A DNA stretch of 36,831 nucleotides from Neptuniibacter sp. (GCA_024686055.1 JAIBDV010000001.1:1-36831); one strand, 5' to 3'. Positions 7,958-16,976 are shown, numbered from the stretch's first letter. A program made the numbers and translations. Notes: a model not told the origin generated them from the sequence alone.

Positions 7958-8007
7958 CGTTTTCCCCTATCTGTGAGTATCCTATTGATTTTTTTAGTAT
8001 TTATACA

Positions 8008-8032
8008 CCCGACGCAGCCTAGCTGCGGCGGG
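8008..8032. terminator. Terminator-like hairpin after nqrM
   Basis: Arms CCCGACGCAG (8008-8017) and CTGCGGCGGG (8023-8032) pair at 9 of 10 positions around the loop CCTAG. On the minus strand no T-run follows, so if it ends the nqr transcript it does so weakly or with Rho. It separates nqrM (stop at 8045) from sthA (start at 7957). Confidence 0.4.
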
Positions 8033-8044
8033 TTCTTCACTCAA

Positions 8045-8287
8045 TTAGCTTTTAGCCTTAACTTCGGTAGCCAGGTCCAGATTGTCGTTACTACCGCCAG
8101 CCAGACGTTCCTGCTCATCCTCACACTTTTGTGGGTTGCCACCACAGATGGTGCACGCCGTATCCATCTTCAGCGCCGCCATACCGCCACAGGATCCTGC
8201 AATCGGCTTACCCCCCAACAACACACCTACCGACATACCGATAATCACCAGCGCCAGCACAGCTAACGTCATAAACATGATTTCCAC
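8045..8287 (-). CDS. nqrM: Na+-NQR maturation protein NqrM
   Basis: This 80-residue protein has one N-terminal membrane helix (LAVLALVIIGMSVGVLLGG) followed by a cysteine cluster (GSCGG, then CTICGG and a further Cys). That is the pattern of NqrM (DUF539), which is needed to place the iron centre between NqrD and NqrE. A GTG start at 8287 is supported by AGGAG 7 bases upstream; an ATG three codons later is the alternative. It starts 4 bp after the apbE stop, making it the last gene of the nqr operon. Confidence 0.93.
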   Translation of the reverse strand: MEIMFMTLAVLALVIIGMSVGVLLGGKPIAGSCGGMAALKMDTACTICGGNPQKCEDEQERLAGGSNDNLDLATEVKAKS

Positions 8288-8291
8288 AGTC

Positions 8292-9326
8292 TTACTCCTG
8301 AGAATCGAGAAATTTAGAAAAGCCCGGGGTCATACGTACCTTGAAGCCATCATCGGCTTTCACAATAAAGTACGCCTCTATCCCCTGAGCAATGGCAAAT
8401 GCATACCCTGCCTCATCACCCATCACCGTTAGCGCTGTAGCATAGGCATCCGCCCGGGCACAGCTCGCTGTAATCACCGTAACCGATGCCAGTTTATGGC
8501 TGATCGGCTTGCCGGTGTTCGGGTCGATGGTGTGGGAAAAACGTACGCCATCCTGCTCAAAATAGTTCCGGTAATCACCGGAGGTTGCTACCGCATTGGT
8601 CCCCGGCATAATCACACCCTGAACACTACGTTCAGTGATATCCGGCCGTTCAATGGCGACACGCCAGGGCTGATTATCCGGTTTGCTACCTGCCAGCCGC
8701 ATCTCGCCACCGATCTCGACCAGATAACGTTTGATGCCTTGCCGTTCAAGTAACTGAGCAATTATATCAACTGCGTAGCCTTTCGCGATGGCGGACAGGT
8801 CAATATAAATGCCAGCATGGCGCCGGGCACGCTTAGCCACTGCATCCAGCTCCAGCTGCTGGTAGCCAATACGGGGACGCAGGCGCTCAATCTCAGCCTC
8901 GCTCGGGGCTTTTGTAACCCGACCATCCGGGCCAAATCCCCACAGATTAACCAGTGGGCCCACCGTACTGTCAAACTGACCGGCACTCTGCTCGCTGATC
9001 AGGTTGGCCAGTGATAACACCTCCAGCAGACGCTCTGATACCGGAAGCCACTGCCCAACAGGCTGTCGGTTAAGCAATGATAATTCTGAGCTGTCGATAT
9101 AGGTCGACATGCTGTTGTTAATGGCGACCAGCTCGGCTGACACGGCCTGTTGCAAGGCAGCACTGTCTGATTCGGCTGAGACCCATTTAATGCTGTAGCT
9201 TGTGCCCATGGTCAAACCATTGAGGGAGCGCACCTGCTCCGGCGTATCAAAGCTACAGGCCGTAATAAAGAAAACGGCCAGCAGCAAAGCTGCGGGCCGT
9301 TTCAGTGCGTTTAAAAATTCACGCAT
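8292..9326 (-). CDS. apbE: FAD:protein FMN transferase (lipoprotein)
   Basis: This 344-residue ApbE begins with a lipoprotein signal peptide ending in ITAC (lipid-modified Cys24), so it acts at the periplasmic face of the inner membrane. Family marks include LTMGTSYSIKWV near the mature N-terminus, STYIDSSELSLLN, a Gly-rich stretch VDIIAQLLERQGIKRYLVEIGG and the C-terminal SHTIDPNTGKPI with nearby residues that bind Mg2+ and FAD. ApbE transfers FMN from FAD onto a threonine in the motif DxxSGAT; the targets are two genes away in NqrB and NqrC. It lies 6 bp after nqrF and is part of the operon. Confidence 0.96.
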   Translation of the reverse strand: MREFLNALKRPAALLLAVFFITACSFDTPEQVRSLNGLTMGTSYSIKWVSAESDSAALQQAVSAELVAINNSMSTYIDSSELSLLNRQPVGQWLPVSERLLEVLSLANLISEQSAGQFDSTVGPLVNLWGFGPDGRVTKAPSEAEIERLRPRIGYQQLELDAVAKRARRHAGIYIDLSAIAKGYAVDIIAQLLERQGIKRYLVEIGGEMRLAGSKPDNQPWRVAIERPDITERSVQGVIMPGTNAVATSGDYRNYFEQDGVRFSHTIDPNTGKPISHKLASVTVITASCARADAYATALTVMGDEAGYAFAIAQGIEAYFIVKADDGFKVRMTPGFSKFLDSQE

Positions 9327-9332
9327 TTGGTA

Positions 9333-10562
9333 TCAACCACCAAAATCATCCAGGAAGATGTTTTCACGCTCAACACCCATGTCAACCAGCATCTGGATAA
9401 CAGCGGAGTTCATCATCGGTGGTCCACACATGTAGTACTCACAGTCTTCCGGCGCTTCATGCTCCTTCAGATAGTTTTCGTACAGTACATTGTGGATAAA
9501 GCCGGTCAGGCCGTCCCAGTTATCTTCAGGCTGGGGATCGGACAATGCCAGATGCCACTTGAAGTTCTGGTTTTCGGTCTGCAGCTGATCATACTCTTCA
9601 CTGTAGAATGCTTCGCGCATAGAGCGAGCACCGTACCAGAAGCTGATCTTACGGCTGGAGTTCAGACGCTTGAGCTGGTCAAAGATATGGGAGCGCATCG
9701 GCGCCATACCTGCACCACCACCAATGAATACCATCTCATTGTCAGTGTCTTTCGCGAAGAACTCACCAAATGGCCCATATACCGTGATCTTGTCACCTGG
9801 TTTCAGGCTGAACACGTAGGATGACATCTGGCCCGGTGGAATACCCTGGCTGCCCGGTGGTGGAGACGCGATACGGATGTTGAACTTAACAACACCGCGC
9901 TCTTCCGGGTAGTTAGCCATGGAGTAGGCACGAATAACGGTTTCGTCAACTTTGGACACGTTGTCCCATACGTTAAAACGATCCCAGTCTCCGCGGTACT
10001 CTTCCTGAATGTCGAAGTCTTTGTAGTCAACAACATGTGGAGGCGCTTCCAGCTGAACATAACCACCGGCACGGAAGTCTACGTTTTCACCTTCAGGCAG
10101 ACGCAGGGTCAGCTCTTTGATGAATGTAGCTACGTTCGGGTTAGATTCAACGGTACATTCCCACTTCTGTACACCAAAGATCTCTTCTTCCAGCTCGATC
10201 TCCATGTCCTGCTTTACAGCAACCTGACATGACAGACGCCAGCCGTCTTTTCCTTCACGCATGGTGAAGTGAGACTCTTCGGTTGGCAGCATAGAGCCAC
10301 CACCATCCAGCACCTGACACTTACACTGTGCACAGGTACCACCACCACCACAGGCAGACGGTACGAAAATACCGGCGCCAGCCAGCGTCTGCAGCAATTT
10401 GCCGCCCGCTGGGACTGTGATGCTTTTCTCCGGATCGTTGTTGATGTTGATACGAACATCACCGGAGCTTACCAGTTTCGAACGGGCTGCCAGGATAATC
10501 GCGACCAGTGCAAGCACCACCGCGGTAAACATGACAACGCCGAGAACGATTTCTGCATTCAT
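9333..10562 (-). CDS. nqrF: Na+-NQR subunit F, NADH dehydrogenase with FAD and 2Fe-2S
   Basis: This 409-residue subunit has an N-terminal membrane helix (about residues 4-26), a ferredoxin-like domain with cluster ligands Cys71, Cys77, Cys80 and Cys112 (CGGGGTCAQC and RLSC), an FAD domain with RAYSMANYPEE and a nucleotide-binding domain with GGGAGMAPMRSHI. It oxidises NADH on the cytoplasmic side and feeds electrons through FAD and the iron-sulphur centre into the complex. The C-terminus FLDDFGG is typical. All key residues are present. It lies 35 bp downstream of nqrE. Confidence 0.98.
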   Translation of the reverse strand: MNAEIVLGVVMFTAVVLALVAIILAARSKLVSSGDVRININNDPEKSITVPAGGKLLQTLAGAGIFVPSACGGGGTCAQCKCQVLDGGGSMLPTEESHFTMREGKDGWRLSCQVAVKQDMEIELEEEIFGVQKWECTVESNPNVATFIKELTLRLPEGENVDFRAGGYVQLEAPPHVVDYKDFDIQEEYRGDWDRFNVWDNVSKVDETVIRAYSMANYPEERGVVKFNIRIASPPPGSQGIPPGQMSSYVFSLKPGDKITVYGPFGEFFAKDTDNEMVFIGGGAGMAPMRSHIFDQLKRLNSSRKISFWYGARSMREAFYSEEYDQLQTENQNFKWHLALSDPQPEDNWDGLTGFIHNVLYENYLKEHEAPEDCEYYMCGPPMMNSAVIQMLVDMGVERENIFLDDFGG

Positions 10563-10597
10563 ATGCTTAATCCTTCACTTGATCAGGTCGTACCGGC

Positions 10598-11206
10598 TTA
10601 CAGCTGTACGCCGGAGAAAGACATGAAGCCCAGGGACATCAGGCCAACAGTGATGAACGTGATACCCAGACCACGCAGACCTGCTGGTACATCGCTGTAC
10701 TTCAGTTTTTCACGAATACCCGCCAGCGCAGTAATTGCCAACGCCCAACCAACACCCGCACCCGTACCGTAAACAACGGACTCACCAAAGGTGTAGTCAC
10801 GTTCAACCATGAACAGTGCAGCACCCATGATTGCGCAGTTTACAGTGATCAGCGGCAGGAACACGCCCAGTGCGTTGTACAGCGCAGGCACGTACTTATC
10901 CAGGAACATCTCCAGGATCTGTACGATGGCCGCGATTACACCGATGTAGGAGATGTAACCCAGGAAGCTCAGATCAACTTCCGGGTAACCCGCCCACGCC
11001 AGTGCGCCTTCACGCAACAGGTGGTTAAAGATCAGGTTGTTAACTGGAGTCGTGATGGCCAGCACCACGATAACAGCAATACCCAGACCCAGCGCCGTCT
11101 GAACCTTCTTGGAGATCGCCAGGAATGTACACATCCCCAGGAAGAAGGCCAGTGCCATGTTCTCAACGAAAATCGCCTTAACAGCAAGACTGATATACTG
11201 TTCCAT
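10598..11206 (-). CDS. nqrE: Na+-NQR subunit E
   Basis: This 202-residue integral membrane subunit has six helices. It carries the two conserved cysteines (LGMCTFLAIS near the N-terminus and NCAIMGAALF in the middle) which, with the matching pair in NqrD, hold the membrane-buried iron centre. Related to RnfA, but its place in the nqr operon settles the name. It starts 2 bp after the nqrD stop, consistent with coupled translation. Confidence 0.98.
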   Translation of the reverse strand: MEQYISLAVKAIFVENMALAFFLGMCTFLAISKKVQTALGLGIAVIVVLAITTPVNNLIFNHLLREGALAWAGYPEVDLSFLGYISYIGVIAAIVQILEMFLDKYVPALYNALGVFLPLITVNCAIMGAALFMVERDYTFGESVVYGTGAGVGWALAITALAGIREKLKYSDVPAGLRGLGITFITVGLMSLGFMSFSGVQL

Positions 11207-11208
11207 GA

Positions 11209-11868
11209 TTACGCAGCCTCCTTCTTGCTGTTAGATGCGAGTTCGAATTCTGGTTTCTCAACCTGAGACGGGTCCCAGGTGCGGATGATCCAGATAAAGA
11301 TACCGATCAGGAAGAACGCACTCGGTGGCAGCAGCAGCAGACCATTCGCCTGATACCAACCACCGTTGGTGATCAGTGGCAGGATCTCGTAACCAAACAG
11401 AGAACCAGAGCCAAACAGTTCGCGGAAGAAGCCAACAAAGAGCAGCACCACACCATAACCCATACCGTTACCCAGGCCATCCATAAAGGAGATACCCGGT
11501 GGGTTTTGCATAGCGAAAGCTTCTGCACGACCCATTACGATACAGTTAGTAATGATCAGACCGACGAATACAGACAGCTGTTTGGATACGTCATAGGCGT
11601 ATGCCTTCAGAATCTGGTCAACCACGATTACCAGGGATGCAATGATCGTCATCTGACAGATGATACGAATACTGCTTGGCATGTGATTTCGGATCAGCGA
11701 TACGAACATGTTCGAGAACGCTGTTACGAACATTACCGCCAGCGTCATTACCAGCGCCGTGTTCAGGTTTGACGTAACAGCCAGCGCCGAACAAACACCC
11801 AGGATCTGCAATGCGATCGGGTTGTTCTTGGCAACTGGATGCGTCAGTACGTCTTTAGATGCAGACAT
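11209..11868 (-). CDS. nqrD: Na+-NQR subunit D
   Basis: This 219-residue membrane subunit has six helices. It mirrors NqrE in fold, with cysteines in LGVCSALAVT and ITNCIVMGRAEAFA that supply half of the iron ligands in the NqrD-NqrE pair. Related to RnfE. It follows nqrC by 3 bp. No missing or altered key residue is seen. Confidence 0.98.
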   Translation of the reverse strand: MSASKDVLTHPVAKNNPIALQILGVCSALAVTSNLNTALVMTLAVMFVTAFSNMFVSLIRNHMPSSIRIICQMTIIASLVIVVDQILKAYAYDVSKQLSVFVGLIITNCIVMGRAEAFAMQNPPGISFMDGLGNGMGYGVVLLFVGFFRELFGSGSLFGYEILPLITNGGWYQANGLLLLPPSAFFLIGIFIWIIRTWDPSQVEKPEFELASNSKKEAA

Positions 11869-11871
11869 GGT

Positions 11872-12648
11872 TTACACCTCCCCTGCTTTCAGATTGGTCA
11901 GGAATGGCGCGTAACCATTCTTACCCATCCAGAATTTCACCAGGTTGCTGACACCATTACTGGTAAGCGTCGCACCGGACAGGCCATCAATCTGATGTTC
12001 TGCACCTTTTTTGGCTGGATCAACAGAGCCTTTGACCAACCCCAACGCTGGCTCAACAGAACCCTGTGGGTAGACTTTTTTACCTGGCCACAGTGCTTTC
12101 CAGGTTGGGTTATCAACTTCACCACCCAGGCCTGGTGTTTCAGCATGGGAATAGAAACCCAGACCAATCACCGTATTCAGATCACCCTCTACTGCCAAAA
12201 AGCCGTACAGGGTGGACCACAGACCGTAGCCATGCACCGGCAGAATCAGCTTATCGATACCTTTATCTGATTCAATCAGATAAACCGGCATCACTTTGGC
12301 CTGATACTTGATCGATGCAATGTCGATATTACGCGCCAGCGCTTTACCCAGCTGCGGGTCTTTCGCAGCTTTTTTAGCATCGTACTTGGCTGGTACATCT
12401 GTGGTGAATTTGCCCGTTTCCAGATCAACATACTTAGTCGTGATCTGAGCAAACAACTCATCAACAGTTTTCGAGGAATCAACGATACCCGCTGCCGCCA
12501 GGATATTGGTCTTACGGTCAAGATCCTTGTTGGCAACCTGCATCGGTTTCAGCAGCACTGCTGCTGCAGATACGATCACGGAGCAGACCACACACAGCAG
12601 TGTGGCGACCGTTATCGTTTTGCCGATAGAGTCTTTATTAGCCGACAT
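11872..12648 (-). CDS. nqrC: Na+-NQR subunit C, covalent FMN
   Basis: This subunit of about 258 residues has one N-terminal membrane helix (TVATLLCVVCSVIVSAAAVL) and a periplasmic FMN domain. The flavinylation motif DGLSGATLTSNG is near the C-terminus; the acceptor is the threonine of SGAT (about Thr227), modified by the ApbE of this operon. ATG at 12648 is chosen over a more upstream frame opening because GGAGG precedes it and NqrC normally begins close to this helix. It overlaps the end of nqrB by 11 bp. Confidence 0.97.
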   Translation of the reverse strand: MSANKDSIGKTITVATLLCVVCSVIVSAAAVLLKPMQVANKDLDRKTNILAAAGIVDSSKTVDELFAQITTKYVDLETGKFTTDVPAKYDAKKAAKDPQLGKALARNIDIASIKYQAKVMPVYLIESDKGIDKLILPVHGYGLWSTLYGFLAVEGDLNTVIGLGFYSHAETPGLGGEVDNPTWKALWPGKKVYPQGSVEPALGLVKGSVDPAKKGAEHQIDGLSGATLTSNGVSNLVKFWMGKNGYAPFLTNLKAGEV

Positions 12649-13843
12649 TGCGTGCGAGCCTCCGTTTGATATTCGCCTGAACAACAAAGTTGTCAATCAG
12701 CGGTGCAAACAGGTTAGCGAACAGAATCGCCAGCATCATACCTTCAGGGAAGGCCGGGTTAACCACACGGATCAACACCACCATCACACCGACAAGTGCA
12801 CCGAAGTACCACTTACCTTTGTTGGTCATGGAAGCCGACACAGGGTCAGTCGCCATAAAGAACATACCGAACGCAAAACCACCCAGCACCATGTGCCAGT
12901 AGAACGGCAGACCGAACATCGGATTAGTATCAGAACCGATCATGTTCAACAGTACCGACATACCGACCATGCCAGCGAATACGCCTGCAACGATACGCCA
13001 TGCGGCAACCTTGGCGATCAACAGTACAGCGCCACCGATCAGGATGGCAAAGGTAGACACCTCACCCACAGAGCCCTGAATAGTACCGATGAATGCATCA
13101 AACCAGGTCAGGTTAGCAGCCAGGATTGCGTCAACACCGCCCATCGCAGCCAGCCCCAGAGGGGTCGCGCCGGAGAAGCCATCAACCGCTGTCCAGATGG
13201 CATCACCTGACATCTGCGCCGGGTAGGCGAAGAACAGGAATGCACGACCGGTCAGTGCAGGGTTCAGGAAGTTTTTACCTGTACCGCCGAACACTTCTTT
13301 ACCAATCACAATACCGAAGCTGATGCCCAGGGCAACCTGCCACAGTGGAATCGTTGGTGGCAGGATCAGTGCGAACAGGATAGAAGTCACGAAGAAGCCT
13401 TCGTTTACTTCATGGCCGCGTTTCATCGCGAACAGCACTTCCCAGAAAGCACCCACTACAAAGGTCACAATGTAGATTGGCAGCCAGTACATAGCACCGT
13501 GGATAATGTTATCCCAGACACTGGTCGGATCGAAGCTGGTGAAAACACCTGCCAGGCTTGTACGCCAGCCTTCGGTTGCACTCAGGCCACCGTCAATTGC
13601 CGTGTTCGCCTGCAAACCTACGTTGTACAGGCCGAACAGAACCGCCGGGAACGTACACATCCATACCAGGATCATCATACGTTTCAGGTCAACCGCATCG
13701 CGCACGTGTGCAGCGGTTTTAGTTACATGACCCGGCGTGTAGAAAATGGTGTCCGCTGCTTCATACAGCGCATACCAGTTTTCATATTTTCCGCCCTTGT
13801 GAAAGTGCGGTTCCATCTTATCGAGAACGTTTCTAAGGCTCAC
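12638..13843 (-). CDS. nqrB: Na+-NQR subunit B, covalent FMN and quinone site
   Basis: This 401-residue membrane subunit with about ten helices carries the FMN-acceptor motif DGFSGATPLG (Thr227) and the conserved stretch GKEVFGGTGKNFLNPALTGR. NqrB holds covalent FMN and riboflavin and forms the Na+ channel and ubiquinone site. The GTG start at 13843 has AGGAGG 8 bases upstream and lies 3 bp after the nqrA stop. Length and motifs match the Vibrio and Pseudomonas proteins as I know them. Confidence 0.98.
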   Translation of the reverse strand: MSLRNVLDKMEPHFHKGGKYENWYALYEAADTIFYTPGHVTKTAAHVRDAVDLKRMMILVWMCTFPAVLFGLYNVGLQANTAIDGGLSATEGWRTSLAGVFTSFDPTSVWDNIIHGAMYWLPIYIVTFVVGAFWEVLFAMKRGHEVNEGFFVTSILFALILPPTIPLWQVALGISFGIVIGKEVFGGTGKNFLNPALTGRAFLFFAYPAQMSGDAIWTAVDGFSGATPLGLAAMGGVDAILAANLTWFDAFIGTIQGSVGEVSTFAILIGGAVLLIAKVAAWRIVAGVFAGMVGMSVLLNMIGSDTNPMFGLPFYWHMVLGGFAFGMFFMATDPVSASMTNKGKWYFGALVGVMVVLIRVVNPAFPEGMMLAILFANLFAPLIDNFVVQANIKRRLARNVG

Positions 13844-13846
13844 AGA

Positions 13847-15184
13847 TCAGGCCTCCTTCTCAATACGGGCAAGGTTATCGCGAAGAATTGGACCGTATTC
13901 ATATTTGCCTGGGCACGCAAAAGTGCACAGCGCAAGGTCTTCTTCGTCGAGTTCCAGACAACCCAGCTGCATGGCTAAAACGATATCCCCCGTCACCAGC
14001 GCACGAAGCAGCTGAGTCGGCAGGATATCCATCGGCATCAGTTCTTCGAACTGACCGACCGGCACCATAGCTCGTTCTGAACCATTAGTGGTGGTCGTAA
14101 AGTCGAACTTCTTACCGGCAGACAGGAAAGAGGTAAAGATATTCAGTACAGAGAATTTATTTGCGCCAGGCACAACCCAGCCCATAAATTCACGTTCTGT
14201 CCCCTCTTCCAGCACAGACACCTGATTAGCGTAACGCCCCAGATAATCAAATGCGCCACCAGCAGTACGACCATTCCATACGGAGCCGGAGATCAGACGG
14301 TTCACACCATCCTGCACCATGCCCGCGGTTGTCTCTGCAACAGAGGCACCTAAACGGGTACGCACCAGTGCGCCACCTTTAGCTTTAGGGCCACCGACAG
14401 CAACAACACGGTCAGTATAAATACGCCCCGTGGTGAACAGCTTGCCGAAGGCAATCACATCCTGATAGCCAATTGTCCAGACAGTTTTCTGCTGAGACAC
14501 GGGATCAATAAAGTGGATGTGTGTGCCTGCGTTACCTGCCGGGTGACCGCCGTCGAACTCATGCACAGTGATACCGTCAGCAGACGGAATTGACGCACCT
14601 GTCGCTTTACACAGATGTACTGCACCGTCAGTCAGACGACTTAACAGCGTCAGACCCTGGCTAAACGCGTCCGCCTGCTCTGCAATGATCAACGAAGGAT
14701 CAGCAGCCAGCGGGTTGGTGTCTATTGCAGTGACAAAAATAGAGCTCGGCACAGTACCTGGTTGCGGCACTCGGCTGAATGGACGTGTACGCAGTGCAAC
14801 CCACTGACCAGACTCCGTCAGAATTTCCTGAACCTTTTCCCGGCTCAGGGCTCCTAACTGATCAGCATTGAAGGTTTCAAACTCAACGGCATCATCACCG
14901 TCCAATTCAATAACAACAGACTGCAGAACACGACGTTCGCCACGGTTGATTGCAGACACAACCCCGGCACCTGGTGCAGTAAATTTCACACCTTCTGTTT
15001 TCTTATCAGAAAATATCAATTGTCCGAGCTTAACTCGATCGCCTTCTTTAACCGCCATGGTAGGTTTCATACCTACATAATCCTGGCCGATAACAGCGAC
15101 AGACTTAATCGCCGGTGCAGACTTGATAGCCTGTTCCGGTGCGCCCGTAATTGGTAGATCCAGACCTTGTTTGATCTTGATCAT
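13847..15184 (-). CDS. nqrA: Na+-NQR subunit A
   Basis: This is the first gene of the operon and encodes a soluble cytoplasmic subunit of about 445 residues. It begins with MIKIKQGLDLPITG, characteristic of NqrA, and has the Rnf-like barrel-sandwich (KLGQLIFSDKKTEGVKFTAPG) and the C-terminal CTFACPGKYEYG. NqrA contributes to ubiquinone binding. ATG at 15184 is used in preference to a TTG four codons upstream, since GGTGAGG lies just before the ATG. The operon order nqrABCDEF-apbE-nqrM is complete, with gaps of 2-35 bp. Confidence 0.98.
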   Translation of the reverse strand: MIKIKQGLDLPITGAPEQAIKSAPAIKSVAVIGQDYVGMKPTMAVKEGDRVKLGQLIFSDKKTEGVKFTAPGAGVVSAINRGERRVLQSVVIELDGDDAVEFETFNADQLGALSREKVQEILTESGQWVALRTRPFSRVPQPGTVPSSIFVTAIDTNPLAADPSLIIAEQADAFSQGLTLLSRLTDGAVHLCKATGASIPSADGITVHEFDGGHPAGNAGTHIHFIDPVSQQKTVWTIGYQDVIAFGKLFTTGRIYTDRVVAVGGPKAKGGALVRTRLGASVAETTAGMVQDGVNRLISGSVWNGRTAGGAFDYLGRYANQVSVLEEGTEREFMGWVVPGANKFSVLNIFTSFLSAGKKFDFTTTTNGSERAMVPVGQFEELMPMDILPTQLLRALVTGDIVLAMQLGCLELDEEDLALCTFACPGKYEYGPILRDNLARIEKEA

Positions 15185-15452
15185 CGCCTCACCCAATCAC
15201 AATTAAATTTTTCAGGGTCCTGTTGCTGCATCCTTCCACACATTGTTAGTTTTGATATTGTCAACGTATGAAATTGTCCTCGGGTCAGCAACGGAACTAC
15301 CCCACCCAAAAATCCGGCTAAGTATACCTGAGCCCTCTGTAGTTTTGCTACAAACCCCTTTTAGAATCAGAAGGTTTAGTCTAAATGCCAGGCAGCCCAG
15401 ATAGAACTTATAGAAATATACATATATCTATAAGTAATAACAAAATACATCA
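15185..15452 (-). promoter_or_regulatory. nqr operon upstream region with promoter and inverted repeats
   Basis: This gap between the gap-gene terminator and nqrA has no gene. On the minus strand TATACT (15321-15326) is the best -10 box; the -35 at 18 bases (TAGCAA) is poor, and an inverted repeat TGTAG-N5-CTACA (15338-15352) covers it, as an operator would. The implied leader is about 130 bases and contains GTTGCTG/CAGCAAC arms (15286-15292 and 15222-15228) that could form a long-loop stem. A perfect TTGACA (15259-15264) has no matching -10. Further upstream lies a 30-bp palindrome, listed separately. Confidence 0.4.
15406..15435. repeat. 30-bp near-perfect palindrome upstream of nqrA
   Basis: The outer arms ACTTATAGA (15406-15414) and TCTATAAGT (15427-15435) are exact complements, and the inner AT-rich 12 bases are themselves palindromic apart from one mismatched pair and the central two bases. 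Its size and symmetry suit a dimeric regulator site. It lies about 80 bp upstream of the likely nqr -10 box and 18 bp from the gap terminator. No T-run follows, so it is not a terminator. Confidence 0.6.
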
Positions 15453-15483
15453 CAAAAAAAACCGCCCGATCAGGGCGGCTTTT
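15453..15483. terminator. Intrinsic terminator of the gap gene
   Basis: CCGCCC (15462-15467) / GGGCGG (15473-15478) with the loop GATCA is flanked by eight A on the left and TTTT on the right. On the minus strand the hairpin runs into eight T, ending the GAPDH transcript about 20 bp after its stop codon. Confidence 0.88.
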
Positions 15484-15499
15484 AATCAATCCAGCTCAA

Positions 15500-16933
15500 T
15501 CACTTGGCGGACTGAGGGAATGCTGGCAGCGTGCACTCAGCCATACGCTGAACCATACGCATCACCTGGCAGCTGTAACCGAATTCGTTATCGTACCAGA
15601 CGTACAGAACACAGCGATTGCCTTCCGCAATCGTTGCCAGCGCGTCAACGACACCCGCAGAACGGGAACCAACGAAATCAGTAGAAACTGCTTCTGGAGA
15701 GACACTCCAGCCAATCTGTTTCTGCAGATCAGAATGGAAAGCCATTTCACGCAGGTAGGCGTTCAACTCTTCTTTGTTGGTCTCAGATTCCAGGTTCAGA
15801 TTCAGGATCGCCATGGAAACGTTTGGTGTCGGTACACGGATAGCATTACCGGTCAGCTTGCCTTCCATTTCCGGCAGCGCCTTGGATACTGCTTTCGCCG
15901 CACCTGTTTCAGTGATAACCATGTTCAGGCCTGCTGCGCGACCGCGGCGATCACCTTTATGGTAGTTATCGATCAGGTTCTGGTCATTGGTGTACGCGTG
16001 TACAGTCTCAACGTGACCATTGGCAACACCGTACTTATCGCACAGTGCTTTCAGCACCGGCGCGATAGCGTTAGTGGTACAGGACGCAGCAGACAAAATC
16101 TGGTCATCCGCTGTAATATCGCTGTCGTTAACACCCATGACGATGTTCTTCACGCCCTTGCCAGGCGCAGTCAGCACAACACGGGATACGCCAGTCGCAC
16201 GCAGATGCAGGGACAGACCATCGTGGTCACGCCATTTACCGGTGTTATCGATCACCAGCGCATTGCTGATACCGTACTGGGTGTAATCGATGGTGTCAGG
16301 GGCATCAGCAAAGATCACTTTGATCATATTGCCGTTAGCGATCAGCGCCTGGTTTTCCTCATCAACCGTGATGGTGCCTTTAAAAGAACCATGCACAGAG
16401 TCACGACGCAGCAGACTGGCGCGCTTTTCCAGATCATTGGCAGCAGAACCTTTACGCACAACAATCGCGCGCAGGCGTAAAGCCTGACCACCACCGGTAC
16501 GTTCAATCAGCAAGCGTGCCAGCAAACGGCCGATACGACCAAAACCGTACAGAACGACATCAGTTGCAATACGTTCTTCTGCATTGATCACATCCGCCAG
16601 TTCAGTACGCAGGAACCCTTCCAGGTCACCGTTGCCTTCATTGCGGAATTTGATTGCCAGCTTACCCACATCAATGTGCGCATTGCGGACATTCAGATCA
16701 TTTACGGCTTCCAGCACTGGATAAGTGTCGTGTACAGACAGGTCCTGTTCTTCTACCTGGCGCGCGTAGCGATGCGCTTTCAGGATATCGATCACAGATC
16801 GATTCATCATCAGACGTCCAAACACTGACGACTCAACATTGTCGTTGCGGTACAGACCGCCGACCAGCGGCACCATAGCTTCGGCTTTGGCTTCGCGCTC
16901 TTTCCAGTCATTGAAAACTTGTTCTTGGCTCAC
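15500..16933 (-). CDS. gap: Glyceraldehyde-3-phosphate dehydrogenase, long form
   Basis: This GAPDH of about 477 residues has roughly 125 residues of mostly helical sequence before the Rossmann motif LYGFGRIGR. The catalytic cysteine is in AASCTTNA (about Cys285), and WYDNEFGYS lies near the C-terminus. This long form is the one found next to mfd in pseudomonads (PA3001 in memory) and is usually regarded as a housekeeping or gluconeogenic GAPDH. The GTG start at 16933 has GGAG 8 bases upstream; a TTG four codons earlier overlaps that ribosome site. The N-terminal extension has no function I can name. Confidence 0.93.
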   Translation of the reverse strand: MSQEQVFNDWKEREAKAEAMVPLVGGLYRNDNVESSVFGRLMMNRSVIDILKAHRYARQVEEQDLSVHDTYPVLEAVNDLNVRNAHIDVGKLAIKFRNEGNGDLEGFLRTELADVINAEERIATDVVLYGFGRIGRLLARLLIERTGGGQALRLRAIVVRKGSAANDLEKRASLLRRDSVHGSFKGTITVDEENQALIANGNMIKVIFADAPDTIDYTQYGISNALVIDNTGKWRDHDGLSLHLRATGVSRVVLTAPGKGVKNIVMGVNDSDITADDQILSAASCTTNAIAPVLKALCDKYGVANGHVETVHAYTNDQNLIDNYHKGDRRGRAAGLNMVITETGAAKAVSKALPEMEGKLTGNAIRVPTPNVSMAILNLNLESETNKEELNAYLREMAFHSDLQKQIGWSVSPEAVSTDFVGSRSAGVVDALATIAEGNRCVLYVWYDNEFGYSCQVMRMVQRMAECTLPAFPQSAK

Positions 16934-16976
16934 AGAAAACTCCAACTATCGTCAACGATGTATTTTGGCTGCGCGC

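Noticed and set aside
12506..13210. A 234-residue frame opposite nqrB and nqrC
   Set aside because: Shadow of conserved nqr genes, with His/Thr/Gln-rich composition typical of antisense frames.
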